Made by a program: the position numbers and the translations under genes. Under the pieces are notes generated by a model. It saw only the letters and a list, made by a program, of their open reading frames with translations. It had not been told where the DNA came from and searched no databases. A DNA stretch of 64,000 nt, from NCBI RefSeq assembly GCF_034661175.1, contig NZ_CP141058.1:1116001-1180000 (forward strand), given 5' to 3'. This document shows, one piece after another, positions 17,215-29,493 of the stretch. How positions within the stretch are numbered: position 1 is the first letter of the stretch; each line of letters opens with the position of its first letter. Origin of the DNA: Nocardioides renjunii. GTDB lineage: Bacteria; Actinomycetota; Actinomycetes; Propionibacteriales; Nocardioidaceae.

Positions 17215-18141
17215 GTGACCACCGGACCCCTGCCCCGCATCGTCGCGGTCGTGGTCACCTTCAACCGCCTCGAGCTGCTCGAGCGGCTGGTGGCGAGGCT
17301 GGGGGAGATCGACGGCCTGGCCGAGGTGCTGGTCATCGACAACGCGTCCTCCGACGGCACGGGAGCGTGGCTCGCCGCCCGCCCCACCACGGGCGAGGTC
17401 CCGATGCGGTCGCGGACGCTGTCGACCAACCGGGGCGGTGCCGGCGGCTTCCACGACGGCCTGGCGTGGGCGATCGACCGCGAGGCCGACCTGGTCTGGC
17501 TGATGGACGACGACGGCCTCCCCGACCTTGACTGCCTGGACCGGCTGCTCGACGAGACCGACCTCGACTTCTGGGGTCCGCTCGTGGTCGACGAGGCCGA
17601 CCCGGGCCGCCTGGTCTTCCCGATCCGGATGCCCGGCAGCACCCGCGTCGTGCACGTGGTCGACGACGTGCGCCGCGCCGCGCGCGAGGACCGCATCGAC
17701 GGCATCGTCATCCCGTTCAACGGCGTCCTGGTCACCAAGGAGCTCGTCGACCGGATCGGCCTGCCGCGCGAGGAGTTCTTCATCTGGGGCGACGACCACG
17801 AGTACCGGCTGCGCGCCGAGGAGGCCGGCGCCCGCGTCGCCACCGTGGTCACCGCCACCGTGCGGCACCCCAGCGTCGGCAACCTGGGCTCGCCGATGAT
17901 GTTCGGCCGCACGACCTACAACGACTCGCCGAGCGACCTCAAGCACTACTGCATGGCTCGCAACAACCTCGTCAACCTGCGCGACTACCGCGGCCCCGCG
18001 CACGCCGCCGCCTTCGTCGTGAAGACCGCGTGGTTCTACACCTTCACCCGGCCGAGCCTGTCGCGGCTGCGGCTCAGCCTCCGGGCCATGCGCGCCGGGA
18101 TCGCCGGCGACTTCGACGGCCACCGGAGGTTCCTCTCGTGA
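17215..18141 (+). CDS. GlfT1-like family 2 glycosyltransferase
   Basis: The 308-residue GT-A enzyme has the AVVVTFNR start of family 2, the VIDNASSDGT nucleotide-binding loop, a NRGGAGGFHDG segment and the metal-binding LMDDDG. Further on is FFIWGDDHEYRLR, the acceptor-site motif. GGAGGFH and WGDDHEY are typical of the galactofuranosyltransferase GlfT1 group, which primes galactan on a lipid-linked rhamnose-GlcNAc; other deoxysugar transferases are possible. The start is GTG 17215, 7 bases after TAGTGT; a GTG three codons upstream lies inside the promoter. It overlaps the next gene by GTGA. Confidence 0.85.
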   Translation: MTTGPLPRIVAVVVTFNRLELLERLVARLGEIDGLAEVLVIDNASSDGTGAWLAARPTTGEVPMRSRTLSTNRGGAGGFHDGLAWAIDREADLVWLMDDDGLPDLDCLDRLLDETDLDFWGPLVVDEADPGRLVFPIRMPGSTRVVHVVDDVRRAAREDRIDGIVIPFNGVLVTKELVDRIGLPREEFFIWGDDHEYRLRAEEAGARVATVVTATVRHPSVGNLGSPMMFGRTTYNDSPSDLKHYCMARNNLVNLRDYRGPAHAAAFVVKTAWFYTFTRPSLSRLRLSLRAMRAGIAGDFDGHRRFLS

Positions 18142-19076
18142 GCGGGACCGCCGACGGGACCGCGCACGGGACCGGTCGCGAGACGGTGGCGGTCGTCGTG
18201 GTGACCCACGACCGCGCCGACCTGCTGTCCGGCATGCTCGACGGCCTGGCCGCCCAGACCCGGGCTCCCGACACGGTCATCGTGGTCGACAACGCCAGCA
18301 CCGACCACACCCCCGACGTGCTCGGCGCCCGCACCGACCTGCCCCTGCAGGTGATCACGCAGGCCAACCTCGGCGGTGCCGGCGGCTTCCACCGCGGGGT
18401 GCAGGCGGCCTACGACGGCGGCCACGACCGCATCTGGCTGATGGACGACGACGTCGTGCCGGCGCCGGACTGCCTGGAGCGGCTGGTGGCGGTCGACGAG
18501 GACTGCCTCATCGCGGTGCGCGAGGACCTGTCCGGGGCCCTGGTGGAGAAGGCGGCCGTCGAGTTCGACCTGCGCAACCCGCTCTCCATCCACCCCAAGC
18601 GCTCGACCGTCGACGGCGTCTACCGCGACCGCGCATCGATGCCCGCGCTGGTGGAGGTGCAGAACGTCGCCTTCGAGGGCTTCATGGTCCGCCGCGACGT
18701 CGTCACCGACATCGGCTTCCCCGACCCCACCTTCTTCATCTTCTACGACGACGCCGAGTACGCCGTCCGCGCCCGGCGCGCCGGCCGCAGGGTCTGGGCC
18801 GTGCGCGACGCCGTGCTGGTGCGCCAGCTCGACTTCAACCAGCAGCACGACCTGTCGGGGTGGAAGGGCTTCTACATGTACCGCAACCTCTTCGTGGTGC
18901 ACCTGCGCCACGGGGAGAACGCGCTGGTCCGGCTCAAGCCGTGGCTGATCACCCTCGCCGTGGTGCTCCTCAGCCCGGCGCGCGGCGGGCGCGCCGAGGC
19001 GCGCAACGTGATCCGCGCCATGGCCTCCGCGCGGGGCATGCGCCGCCTGCCCGACCCCGCTCAGCCCCCTCGTTAG
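18138..19076 (+). CDS. GlfT1-like family 2 glycosyltransferase (second copy)
   Basis: The 312-residue protein has the same architecture as its upstream neighbour: VVVVTHDRADLL, VVDNASTDHT, NLGGAGGFHRG, LMDDDVVP and FFIFYDDAEYAVRAR. It is clearly a diverged paralogue rather than a recent duplicate. The two may add successive galactofuranose residues, or one may add rhamnose. The GTG start overlaps the previous stop as GTGA, and GGAGG lies 8 bases upstream, so translation is coupled. A TAGACT overlapping its own stop codon may be a promoter for glf. Confidence 0.83.
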   Translation: MSGTADGTAHGTGRETVAVVVVTHDRADLLSGMLDGLAAQTRAPDTVIVVDNASTDHTPDVLGARTDLPLQVITQANLGGAGGFHRGVQAAYDGGHDRIWLMDDDVVPAPDCLERLVAVDEDCLIAVREDLSGALVEKAAVEFDLRNPLSIHPKRSTVDGVYRDRASMPALVEVQNVAFEGFMVRRDVVTDIGFPDPTFFIFYDDAEYAVRARRAGRRVWAVRDAVLVRQLDFNQQHDLSGWKGFYMYRNLFVVHLRHGENALVRLKPWLITLAVVLLSPARGGRAEARNVIRAMASARGMRRLPDPAQPPR

Positions 19077-22375
<3,299 letters not shown>

Positions 22376-22382
22376 GCGGGTC

Positions 22383-23294
22383 GTGAGCACGGCGTCGAAG
22401 GGCCCGGCCCGGCCCACCACCGCGGAGCTCGAGGCCCTGCCGCTGGCCCCGCCGGCCGCGACGGGGCTGCGCGAGGTCGTACGCCGTCGCTACCTGCTCG
22501 GCATGCTGGTGCGCAACACCATCAAGTCGCGCTACCAAGGCACGGTCCTCGGCTGGCTGTGGAGCTACCTGCAGCCGGCGACCCGGTTCCTGATGTTCTA
22601 CTTCCTGTTCCAGGTCATGATCGGCCGTGGGGCGGGGACCATCGAGAACTTCGCCATCCACCTGTTCGCGGGCATGGTGATCGTCCACTTCTTCACCGAG
22701 ACGTTCAACGGCGGCACCCAGTCGCTCGTGCAGAACCGGTCGCTGATCACCAAGCTGCCGGTCCCGCGGGAGATGTTCCCGGTGGCTCGCATGCTCGTGG
22801 CCGCCTGGCACACGGTGCCCATGCTGGTGATCCTGGTCATCCCGTGCATCCTGCTGGGCTGGCGTCCGGACCCGGTGGGGATGGCCGCGGCCCTGCTCGG
22901 CTTCAGCCTCGCCGCGGCGCTCGGCCTCGCGCTGGGCCTGCTGTTCAGCGTCGGCAACGTCTTTATGCGCGACGTGGGCAAGATCGCCCAGACCCTGACG
23001 ATGTTCGTCACCTTCAGCGTGCCGATGATGTACTCCTACACCCTCGTGGAGGAGCGGTTCGGGGCGACCGGTGCCGAGCTCTACCTCTACAACCCGATGG
23101 CCGAGGCGGTGCTCCTCATCCAGCGCGGCTTCTGGACCGGCACCACGAGCGACCCAGCGGCCACGGCCGAGGTGCACCTGCCGGACCACCTCTTCACGCG
23201 CGGCCTGGCCATGACGGCCGTCTCCGTCCTCCTGCTCGTCCTCGCCCAGCGGGTCTTCGCCAGGCTCGAGGCCAAGGTCCCGGAGCGGCTCTGA
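22383..23294 (+). CDS. wzm: ABC-2 type polysaccharide export permease (Wzm-like)
   Basis: The 303-residue protein has six hydrophobic segments in about residues 65-295 and the ABC2_membrane features of O-antigen and galactan exporters, including SRYQGTVLGWLWSYLQP at the N-terminal amphipathic helix. It would form the channel that flips the lipid-linked galactan to the outer face of the membrane. GTG 22383 is used; GTG 22365, which overlaps glfT2, is an alternative start. The stop overlaps the wzt start by one base (TGATG). Related pairs flank glfT1 in mycobacteria. Confidence 0.92.
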   Translation: MSTASKGPARPTTAELEALPLAPPAATGLREVVRRRYLLGMLVRNTIKSRYQGTVLGWLWSYLQPATRFLMFYFLFQVMIGRGAGTIENFAIHLFAGMVIVHFFTETFNGGTQSLVQNRSLITKLPVPREMFPVARMLVAAWHTVPMLVILVIPCILLGWRPDPVGMAAALLGFSLAAALGLALGLLFSVGNVFMRDVGKIAQTLTMFVTFSVPMMYSYTLVEERFGATGAELYLYNPMAEAVLLIQRGFWTGTTSDPAATAEVHLPDHLFTRGLAMTAVSVLLLVLAQRVFARLEAKVPERL

Positions 23295-24064
23295 TGACGA
23301 CGATGATCAAGGTCGACAACGCGACCAAGGTGTTCACGCTGTCCTACCAGCGGTCCCTCAAGCAGACGGTCCTGGCCAAGGCGAGGGGCCGCAAGACCCA
23401 CGACTCCTTCAACGCGGTGGACGACGTGACGTTCAGCGTGCGCGAGGGGGAGTCGGTCGGACTCATGGGGCTCAACGGGTCCGGCAAGTCCACGCTGCTC
23501 AAGCTCGTCAGCGGCGTGATGCGTCCCGACTCGGGCACCGTGCTGACCCGGGGCCGGATCGCCGGCCTGATCGCGACCGGCACCGGGTTCGACAACAACC
23601 TCAGCGGGCGCGAGAACCTCTACCTCAACGCCGCCATCCTCGGGATGTCGCGGGCCGAGACCGACCGCAAGTTCGACGAGATCGTCGACTTCGCCGACCT
23701 CGGCAAGTTCCTCGACACCGACGTGGCCTACTACAGCTCCGGCATGAAGGCGCGCCTCGGCTTCTCGGTAGCGGTCAACGTCGACGCCGACATCTTCATC
23801 GCCGACGAGGCCCTCGCGGTCGGGGACCGTCCGTTCAAGCGCAAGTGCAAGAAGCGGATGGACCAGATCGTGAAGTCGGGCGTGACGATGTTCTACGTCT
23901 CGCACGCCCCGGGCGCCGTGCGCAACCTGTGCGACCGCGTCCTGGTGATGGAGAACGGCAGGCTCGGCTTCGACGGCGACGTCGAGGAGGGCATCCACTA
24001 CCTGCACTACGACGAGACAGACGAGGACAGCGGCGAGGACGACGGCCTCGGGACCGACGTCTAG
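23294..24064 (+). CDS. wzt: ABC transporter ATP-binding protein for polysaccharide export (Wzt-like)
   Basis: The 256-residue ATPase has Walker A GLNGSGKST at residues 59-67, the ABC signature YYSSGMKARLGFSVA, Walker B DIFIADEALAVGD and the H-loop VSHAPG. The SSGM form of the signature and the GTGFDNNLSGREN segment are typical of Wzt-type exporters. There is no C-terminal carbohydrate-binding domain, as in galactan exporters but unlike the O9a-antigen Wzt. It ends with an acidic tail and closes the operon that began at 17215. Confidence 0.94.
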   Translation: MTTMIKVDNATKVFTLSYQRSLKQTVLAKARGRKTHDSFNAVDDVTFSVREGESVGLMGLNGSGKSTLLKLVSGVMRPDSGTVLTRGRIAGLIATGTGFDNNLSGRENLYLNAAILGMSRAETDRKFDEIVDFADLGKFLDTDVAYYSSGMKARLGFSVAVNVDADIFIADEALAVGDRPFKRKCKKRMDQIVKSGVTMFYVSHAPGAVRNLCDRVLVMENGRLGFDGDVEEGIHYLHYDETDEDSGEDDGLGTDV

Positions 24065-24113
24065 GGGCTTCCGGACGAGATCCGCGAAGAATGACACCCG
24101 TGTAACGGCGTGT

Positions 24114-24132
24114 CGACTGGAAATTACAGTCG
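24114..24132. other. Short inverted repeat between wzt and the amidase gene
   Basis: CGACTG and CAGTCG (24114-24119 and 24127-24132) flank a 7-base AT-rich loop, 49 bp after the wzt stop. It could end the galactan operon, but a TACAGT hexamer (24125-24130) lies within it, so it may instead be part of the amidase promoter. Confidence 0.35.
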
Positions 24133-24155
24133 TGTAGTTACTCAGAAACCCTTCC

Positions 24156-24180
24156 GTGACTGATGTGACTGGTGTGAACT
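24156..24180 (+). promoter_or_regulatory. GTGAC direct repeats spaced 9 bp upstream of the amidase gene (candidate MtrA site)
   Basis: GTGAC starts at 24156 and 24165 and GTGAA at 24174, exact 9-bp steps. The layout and the linker TGGT match the site at 15539, and here too the third unit runs into a -10-like hexamer (TGAACT, 24175-24180). The start codon is 44 bp downstream. Confidence 0.55.
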
Positions 24181-24223
24181 TCTGCCTTGTGTGACCTTCC
24201 CCCACACAGGAGTAGAGATCTTC

Positions 24224-26953
24224 ATGCGACCCCTTCAGGCCCGTCTCGTCACCCTCTGCCAGCAGGTGCTGGCGCTCGGTGTCGTCCTCGTCGTGCTCAC
24301 CCCGGCCTCCGGTGTGGTGTCCCTCGACATCGTCGGTGAGCACCCCGGCGCCGCGACCGCGCAGGGCGGACCGGTGGAGCTGGTCTCGGCCACCGTGCCG
24401 ACCGCTCCGGTGACCCCCGAGGTGACCGAGGTGCCGCTGACCGGCGCCGCCGGTGGCTTCGCCGGCCTGCGCGGCCGTACGGTCGCCGGTGCCGCCACCC
24501 CGGCCCGCGTGCAGAGCACACCGCAGGAAGTGAGCGGCTTCGCGGCGGTCGGCGTCACCTGGCAGCACGGAGAGCAGCTCGAGGAGGACCAGATCTCCCT
24601 GCGGGTGCGCACGCGCACCGGCGACGAGTGGAGCGACTGGGAGGCCCTCGAGTACCACGACGAGCACGGCCCCGACGCCGACAGCGCGGAGGGCGCGGCC
24701 GCCCGTCCGGGCACCGAGCCGATGTTCGTCGGCGAGGTCGACGACGTGCAGGTCGCCGCCAGCACCGACGGTGCGACGCTGCCCGACGACCTCTCCCTCG
24801 CGCTGGTCGACCCGGGCTCGGCCGGCGGCAGCCGCACCGAGGCGCCGGCCGACCGCGGCGACGCCGACGGCACCGCGTCCTACGAGCAGGACTACGCCGA
24901 GCAGGGCTCGATGGCGCAGGAGTCCTCGGCCTCGTCGGGGTCGGGCCTCGTGCTGCAGGCGGCGCGGACCGGCAAGCGCACCGCCGCCCAGCCGACGATC
25001 TTCTCCCGCGCCCAGTGGGGCGCCGACGAGAGCATCCGTGACAAGGGCGCGCTCCGCTACGGCAGCATCAGCGCCGGCTTCGTGCACCACACGGTCAACG
25101 CCAACGACTACACCGAGGCCCAGGTGCCGGCCATCCTCCGCAGCATCTACGCCTACCACGTGAAGTCGCGGGGCTGGAGCGACATCGGCTACAACTTCCT
25201 CGTCGACCGGTTCGGCCGGATCTGGGAGGGCCGCTACGGCGGCATCGACAAGCCGGTCGTGGGTGCCCACACGCTCAACTACAACGACTACGCCTTCGCC
25301 ATGTCGGCCATCGGCAACTTCGACGTCGTCCAGCCGCCCGAGGTGATGGTGCAGGCCTACGGCCAGCTCTTCGCCTGGAAGCTGTCGCTGCACGGGGTGA
25401 ACCCGGCCTCGACGGCGCAGAAGGTCGGCCGCTCGACCTTCCCGGCGATCAACGGCCACCGCGACGCCGGCTCGACGGCGTGCCCGGGCAAGTACCTCTA
25501 CGCCCGGTTGCCGCAGATCCGGGCCTACGCCAGCACCGCGGCGCCCGTGACCCCGGTCGTGCAGCCGGTCACCGTGTCGGAGCCCAACCCGCAGAACAAC
25601 CTCGACGCCTCGCCCTACCCGGACCTGGTCGTCCGCCGCGCCTCCGACGGCCGGGGCCTCGTGCTCCCGACCGGTGGGCTCACGTCGTTCCAGAAGCGCC
25701 TCGTGGTCGGCAAGTCCGGCTGGGACCAGCGCGCCGACGTGGTCGTCTCGCCCGACCTGACGGGCGACGGCGTCCCCGACCTGGTCACCGCCGACGCCTC
25801 CGGGATCGTCCGGGTCCGGGCCGGCCGGGGCAACGGCAAGTTCGGCGACACGACCCGCAAGCTCAGGCTGAGGGGCTACTCCCTGATCACCGCTGTCGGC
25901 GACCTCAACGGTGACGGTCGCAACGACCTCGTCGCCCGGTTCAAGGGCAAGCTGGCCACCCTGCTCGGCACCACCGAGCGCGGCTTCTCGCGCAAGGTGA
26001 CGCGCAAGGGCTACGGCAACTACCGCCAGCTCATCGGTGCGGGCGACCTCAACGCGGACGGCCGGGCCGACCTGCTGCTGCGCACGAAGAACCGGCTGTT
26101 CCTCCAGACCGGCTACGGCACGGGTCGCTTCGCCGCCCCCCAGCGCGTCGCCGGCTCCTGGAGCTCCTACAACCGCCTCGTGGCCGGCGACTTCAACGGC
26201 GACGGCCAGTCCGACCTCGTGGCGCGCACCAGCAGCGGCAAGGTCGTGATGCTGCCCGGCCGCGGCAACGCGACGTACGGCGCCGCGCTGGGTCCCGCCG
26301 CCAACCTCAAGACGATGCGCTTCCTCACCGCGGCCAACCTGGTGGGTGGCGCGGGGGCCGACCTCGTCGGCGTCTCGGGCAAGCAGCTGGTGGTCGTCGC
26401 CAACCGCGACACCTTCGAGCTGGGCGCGCCGGTCGACACCGGCGTCTCGTTCGCCGGCATGGACACCCTCCTCAACGCTGGTGACGTCAACCGCGACGGG
26501 GCTGGCGACGTGCTGGCGCGCGACACCTCCGGGCAGCTGTTCCTCTTCGCCGGCAACGGCACCGGTGCCCTGCAGCCCGCCACGCTGCTCGGTGGCGGCT
26601 GGGGCGGCGTCGCCGGGCTGGACGCGGTGGGCGACGTGACCGGCGACGGCATCCCCGACCTCATGGGCACGCCCGCCGGTGGCGCGCTGTCGGTGTGGCC
26701 GGGCAACGGGTCCTCCTTCAACGCCCCCTCGCCGGTGAAGGGCACGGTCCCGACGCGGTCGGGCCTGCCGTCCGACCTGTCCAGCTACGACTGGGTGCTC
26801 CAGGTGCAGGCGATGCAGCTCAAGGGCGGCGGGGACTACGTGGTCCGTGACCGGCTGAGCGGGGTCGTCTACCTCTTCCCCGGGCGCAGGTCGGGCGTCT
26901 CGACGCCCCGCGTGCTCGGCGAGGGACTGGGGGCCTTCGACCTGGCCGGGTGA
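24224..26953 (+). CDS. Secreted N-acetylmuramoyl-L-alanine amidase (PGRP type) with FG-GAP/VCBS repeats
   Basis: The 909-residue exported protein starts with a signal sequence of about 40 residues. A region of about 200 residues precedes the amidase_2/PGRP domain at about 258-436. The domain shows the zinc ligand pair region FVHHTVN, then GYNFLVDRFGRIWEGRYGG, then NGHRDAGSTACPG. It should cleave the bond between MurNAc and L-Ala. The C-terminal half has at least five repeats with Ca-binding loops of the form GDxNGDGxxDL, which suggests a beta-propeller that binds a wall polymer. Start ATG 24224 follows AGGAG by 10 bases. It sits directly after the galactan genes. Confidence 0.92.
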   Translation: MRPLQARLVTLCQQVLALGVVLVVLTPASGVVSLDIVGEHPGAATAQGGPVELVSATVPTAPVTPEVTEVPLTGAAGGFAGLRGRTVAGAATPARVQSTPQEVSGFAAVGVTWQHGEQLEEDQISLRVRTRTGDEWSDWEALEYHDEHGPDADSAEGAAARPGTEPMFVGEVDDVQVAASTDGATLPDDLSLALVDPGSAGGSRTEAPADRGDADGTASYEQDYAEQGSMAQESSASSGSGLVLQAARTGKRTAAQPTIFSRAQWGADESIRDKGALRYGSISAGFVHHTVNANDYTEAQVPAILRSIYAYHVKSRGWSDIGYNFLVDRFGRIWEGRYGGIDKPVVGAHTLNYNDYAFAMSAIGNFDVVQPPEVMVQAYGQLFAWKLSLHGVNPASTAQKVGRSTFPAINGHRDAGSTACPGKYLYARLPQIRAYASTAAPVTPVVQPVTVSEPNPQNNLDASPYPDLVVRRASDGRGLVLPTGGLTSFQKRLVVGKSGWDQRADVVVSPDLTGDGVPDLVTADASGIVRVRAGRGNGKFGDTTRKLRLRGYSLITAVGDLNGDGRNDLVARFKGKLATLLGTTERGFSRKVTRKGYGNYRQLIGAGDLNADGRADLLLRTKNRLFLQTGYGTGRFAAPQRVAGSWSSYNRLVAGDFNGDGQSDLVARTSSGKVVMLPGRGNATYGAALGPAANLKTMRFLTAANLVGGAGADLVGVSGKQLVVVANRDTFELGAPVDTGVSFAGMDTLLNAGDVNRDGAGDVLARDTSGQLFLFAGNGTGALQPATLLGGGWGGVAGLDAVGDVTGDGIPDLMGTPAGGALSVWPGNGSSFNAPSPVKGTVPTRSGLPSDLSSYDWVLQVQAMQLKGGGDYVVRDRLSGVVYLFPGRRSGVSTPRVLGEGLGAFDLAG

Positions 26954-26975
26954 GGCCGGTCAGGAAGCAGCGCGA

Positions 26976-27695
26976 TCAGGCCCGGGCAGTCGCCCGTTCG
27001 GCGTCGTGGACGGCGTCGAGGCGATCCGGGTCGGGATTGCGGACAAGGACCAGCGAGCCGCCTCGTCCGAGGGGCTCGGTGAAGGTGGCCGTTCCCGGTG
27101 GGGAAGCCGGGTCGGCCACCGAGAGAAGACGGCCGCCGTCGGTGAGCGAGCTCCCGACGGCGGCCGTCCGGTCGTCGCGGGGCGACCACAGCTCGCGCTG
27201 GGTCAGCGTGTCGGTGGCGGGGTCGTCGTCGGTCGGCGGGTCCCAGGCGGTGAAGCCGTCCGGCTGGCCCCAGATCTCCACGCCCACGTCGTGCACGGCC
27301 GGCGGGAGCGGCTCGGCGAACCGCACGCCGAGCGGGCGCAGGCTGCAGGCGAGCACCGGCACGTCGGCCGCGAGCGGCGCCCACGTCGCGAGCCCCTCGG
27401 GGCCGCACACCACGGCGGCCGGCTCGTCGGAGGTCGTGACCCGCAGCCCGACGGTCCAGGCGGCGCCGAGGAACACGGTCGAGAGCCAGTGCGGCGGGAG
27501 GTCGATGCGCAGCGACATGCCGCGCTCGAGGTCGGCGACGTCGGTGAGCAGTCCGGACGCCTTCGCCACCCAGTTGGCGTACGTCGTCACCGACAGCTCG
27601 ACGCGCTCGTCGGTGGCGTGGTCGTAGAACGTGACCAGCGGACGCCCGGGGTCCCGCCGCAGCTGGGCGGCGAGCACCTCGGCGAAGGTCGTCAC
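26976..27695 (-). CDS. TIGR03089 family protein (AMP-binding-enzyme-like, truncated fold)
   Basis: The 239-residue protein matches an actinobacterial family that resembles the N-terminal part of acyl-CoA synthetases. It begins PPVTTFAEVLA-like, has LVTFYDHATDERVELS near residue 20 and an alternating hydrophobic core, but lacks the P-loop and A8 adenylation motifs, so ligase activity is not expected. The start is GTG 27695 by comparison with the family N-terminus; no clear ribosome-binding site is seen. It lies 31 bp after the DUF3105 gene in the same direction and converges on the amidase gene. Confidence 0.85.
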   Translation of the reverse strand: MTTFAEVLAAQLRRDPGRPLVTFYDHATDERVELSVTTYANWVAKASGLLTDVADLERGMSLRIDLPPHWLSTVFLGAAWTVGLRVTTSDEPAAVVCGPEGLATWAPLAADVPVLACSLRPLGVRFAEPLPPAVHDVGVEIWGQPDGFTAWDPPTDDDPATDTLTQRELWSPRDDRTAAVGSSLTDGGRLLSVADPASPPGTATFTEPLGRGGSLVLVRNPDPDRLDAVHDAERATARA

Positions 27696-27726
27696 GGGCG
27701 GGACCTCGGCGGCCGGTGGGCGGCGC

Positions 27727-28464
27727 TCAGAGGACCGTCGGCTCGGAGGAGTCCATGTAGGGGTAGTCCTGCAGGAACGTGTCCAGCGCCGCACCGCTGA
27801 CGTCGGAGCAGTACTGCCACACGCCGACCTGCTTGGTGGGGTCGGTCTCGCCGACACCGCCCACGGACCAGTGCGTGAAGGCGACGTGCTGGCCCTTCGG
27901 GAAGGCCTTGCCGTCCTCGGAGGTCCACGGCACGGCCTTGAACTTGTCGCGCAGGTTGGTCGTGCTGTCGAGCTTGGAGGCGATGGCGCGCAGCTGGTCC
28001 ATCTGCTCGGAGCTGTCGGCGACGGTCTCGTCGTACCAGAGGATGGTGTAGCCGTGCTCGAGGTTGTGCACGAGCTCACCGAGGTCGGGACGGTCCGAGG
28101 CGGTGTAGAGCTTGCGGTCGATCGTGTCCCACATGTTCCAGTGGGTGCCGAAGGCCGGCGGCGCGTCGGGGTAGCTCATCGGCGTGCCGACGTCGACGTG
28201 GTCCTGGTTGCCCTCGGCCGGCTTGGTGGTGACCTTCTTGCACACCGACGCCTCGGCGCCGATCTCCGACAGGGAGGCGGAGGAGTAGGCCCGCAGGTCG
28301 TACCAGTCCTTGACCGGCTTGAAGGCGGCCGCTCCCACGATCACCACGGCGACCAGGACGCAGATGCCCACGATGGCCATGCCGCGCCGGTTCTCGGAGC
28401 GGGACTGCTGGGAGCGGATGGAGTCGATGACCGCCTGCCGGTCGGTCTTTGCCTTCTTGGCCAC
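27727..28464 (-). CDS. DUF3105 family single-pass membrane protein
   Basis: The 245-residue protein has a basic N-terminus, one membrane helix (about residues 29-48) and an extracytoplasmic DUF3105 domain. The domain carries the family motifs PPAFGTHWN near 103, LVHNLEHGYTILWY near 130 and a conserved His pair. The His residues suggest a metal site, but no activity is established for the family. A TAGACT on the minus strand near 28530, in the gap before this gene, is a plausible promoter. Family members often sit near lipid or F420 genes in actinobacteria. Confidence 0.9.
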   Translation of the reverse strand: MAKKAKTDRQAVIDSIRSQQSRSENRRGMAIVGICVLVAVVIVGAAAFKPVKDWYDLRAYSSASLSEIGAEASVCKKVTTKPAEGNQDHVDVGTPMSYPDAPPAFGTHWNMWDTIDRKLYTASDRPDLGELVHNLEHGYTILWYDETVADSSEQMDQLRAIASKLDSTTNLRDKFKAVPWTSEDGKAFPKGQHVAFTHWSVGGVGETDPTKQVGVWQYCSDVSGAALDTFLQDYPYMDSSEPTVL

Positions 28465-28581
28465 GGTGCTCGGTGTCTCTCGGTCGGGGCTGGGTGATCG
28501 GGGTACGACGGGGCTGCGCGGGCAGAGTCTACGTAGTCAGGGGTGAGACGTCGCACACGACGGTCACATCGGGCCCGCTGG

Positions 28582-29493
28582 TCAGCCCTCGGGGCGCTCC
28601 CGCTCCCAGTCCTCGGTGCGCCAGCCGTGGGCGAAGCAGACCGCGGCGACGGCCGTGCGGTCCGCGCGTTCGGGGAGGCGGTCGAGCGCGGCCGCGAGCT
28701 CCGCGGGCGGAGCGGGGTGGCCGAACGGCACCCGGTCCTCCTCGGCGCCGGCGAGCGCGCGTACGACGGCCTCGCGGGCACCCCAGCCGAAGAGGTCACC
28801 GCCCTCGGCGCGGACCAGCGACCGCGCGCCGGGGCCGTCCTCGCCGGGCGGCAGCACCAGGTCGCCGCGGCCGCGGACCACCGCGACGGGGCGGCGCCCG
28901 AGCTTGCCCTGGGCCAGCTCGGCGGCACCGGCGACCTCGTCGGCCACGGCCGGGAGCGTGACGGCGAGCGGGTTGCCGTGGGTGTCGGTGCGGCCGGCGA
29001 AGTCCTCGGCCACGACCACCCCGGCGGCGCCCACGGCGATGTCGGTCTGACCCTCGCGCCACGCCCGGCCGGCGGTGTCGGTGACGACGACGCCGACGTT
29101 GGTCCCCGCGCGGCGGTGCACCTCGGCCCGCAGCTCGCGCGCGGAGGCGTCGGGATCGAGCGGCAGCAGCACGACCACGCCGCTCGCGACGTTGGAGGCG
29201 TCGACGCCGCCGGCCGCCATCGTCAGCCCCAGCCGGTGCCGCACGATGCGGGTGGCACCGCGTCGCGCCACCACCCGCTCGGTCTCGTCGTCGATCGCCG
29301 CCTCGCGGTCGCCGACCCGGGTGCGGCCCTCGGCCTTGCTCACGACCTTGCTGGTCACGCAGAGGATGTCGCCGTCAGCGAGGTCGGCGCCGCCGGCCAG
29401 TCCGGCCAGCACGAGGCCGGCGAGGTCGTCGCCCGCCCGCACCTCCGGAAGGCCGTCGGGTGCCCACACCTCGAGGCGACCGGGGCCGGTCAT
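28582..29493 (-). CDS. cofE: Coenzyme F420-0:L-glutamate ligase (CofE / FbiB N-terminal domain)
   Basis: The 303-residue protein adds gamma-linked glutamates to F420-0 using GTP. CofE signatures are visible: [17 protein letters not shown] near residue 42, [26 protein letters not shown] near 140 and [12 protein letters not shown] near 170. The CofE core ends near residue 245. Mycobacterial FbiB continues with an FMN nitroreductase domain of about 200 residues, but here only about 55 unrelated residues follow, so the dehydro-F420 reductase step must be supplied elsewhere. The ATG overlaps the cofD stop as ATGA. Confidence 0.93.
   Translation of the reverse strand: MTGPGRLEVWAPDGLPEVRAGDDLAGLVLAGLAGGADLADGDILCVTSKVVSKAEGRTRVGDREAAIDDETERVVARRGATRIVRHRLGLTMAAGGVDASNVASGVVVLLPLDPDASARELRAEVHRRAGTNVGVVVTDTAGRAWREGQTDIAVGAAGVVVAEDFAGRTDTHGNPLAVTLPAVADEVAGAAELAQGKLGRRPVAVVRGRGDLVLPPGEDGPGARSLVRAEGGDLFGWGAREAVVRALAGAEEDRVPFGHPAPPAELAAALDRLPERADRTAVAAVCFAHGWRTEDWERERPEG

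Noticed and set aside
14940..17912. A 990-codon minus-strand open frame over the thioesterase and LCP genes
   Set aside because: It overlaps well-supported plus-strand genes and shows no family similarity; its composition is typical of an antisense shadow.
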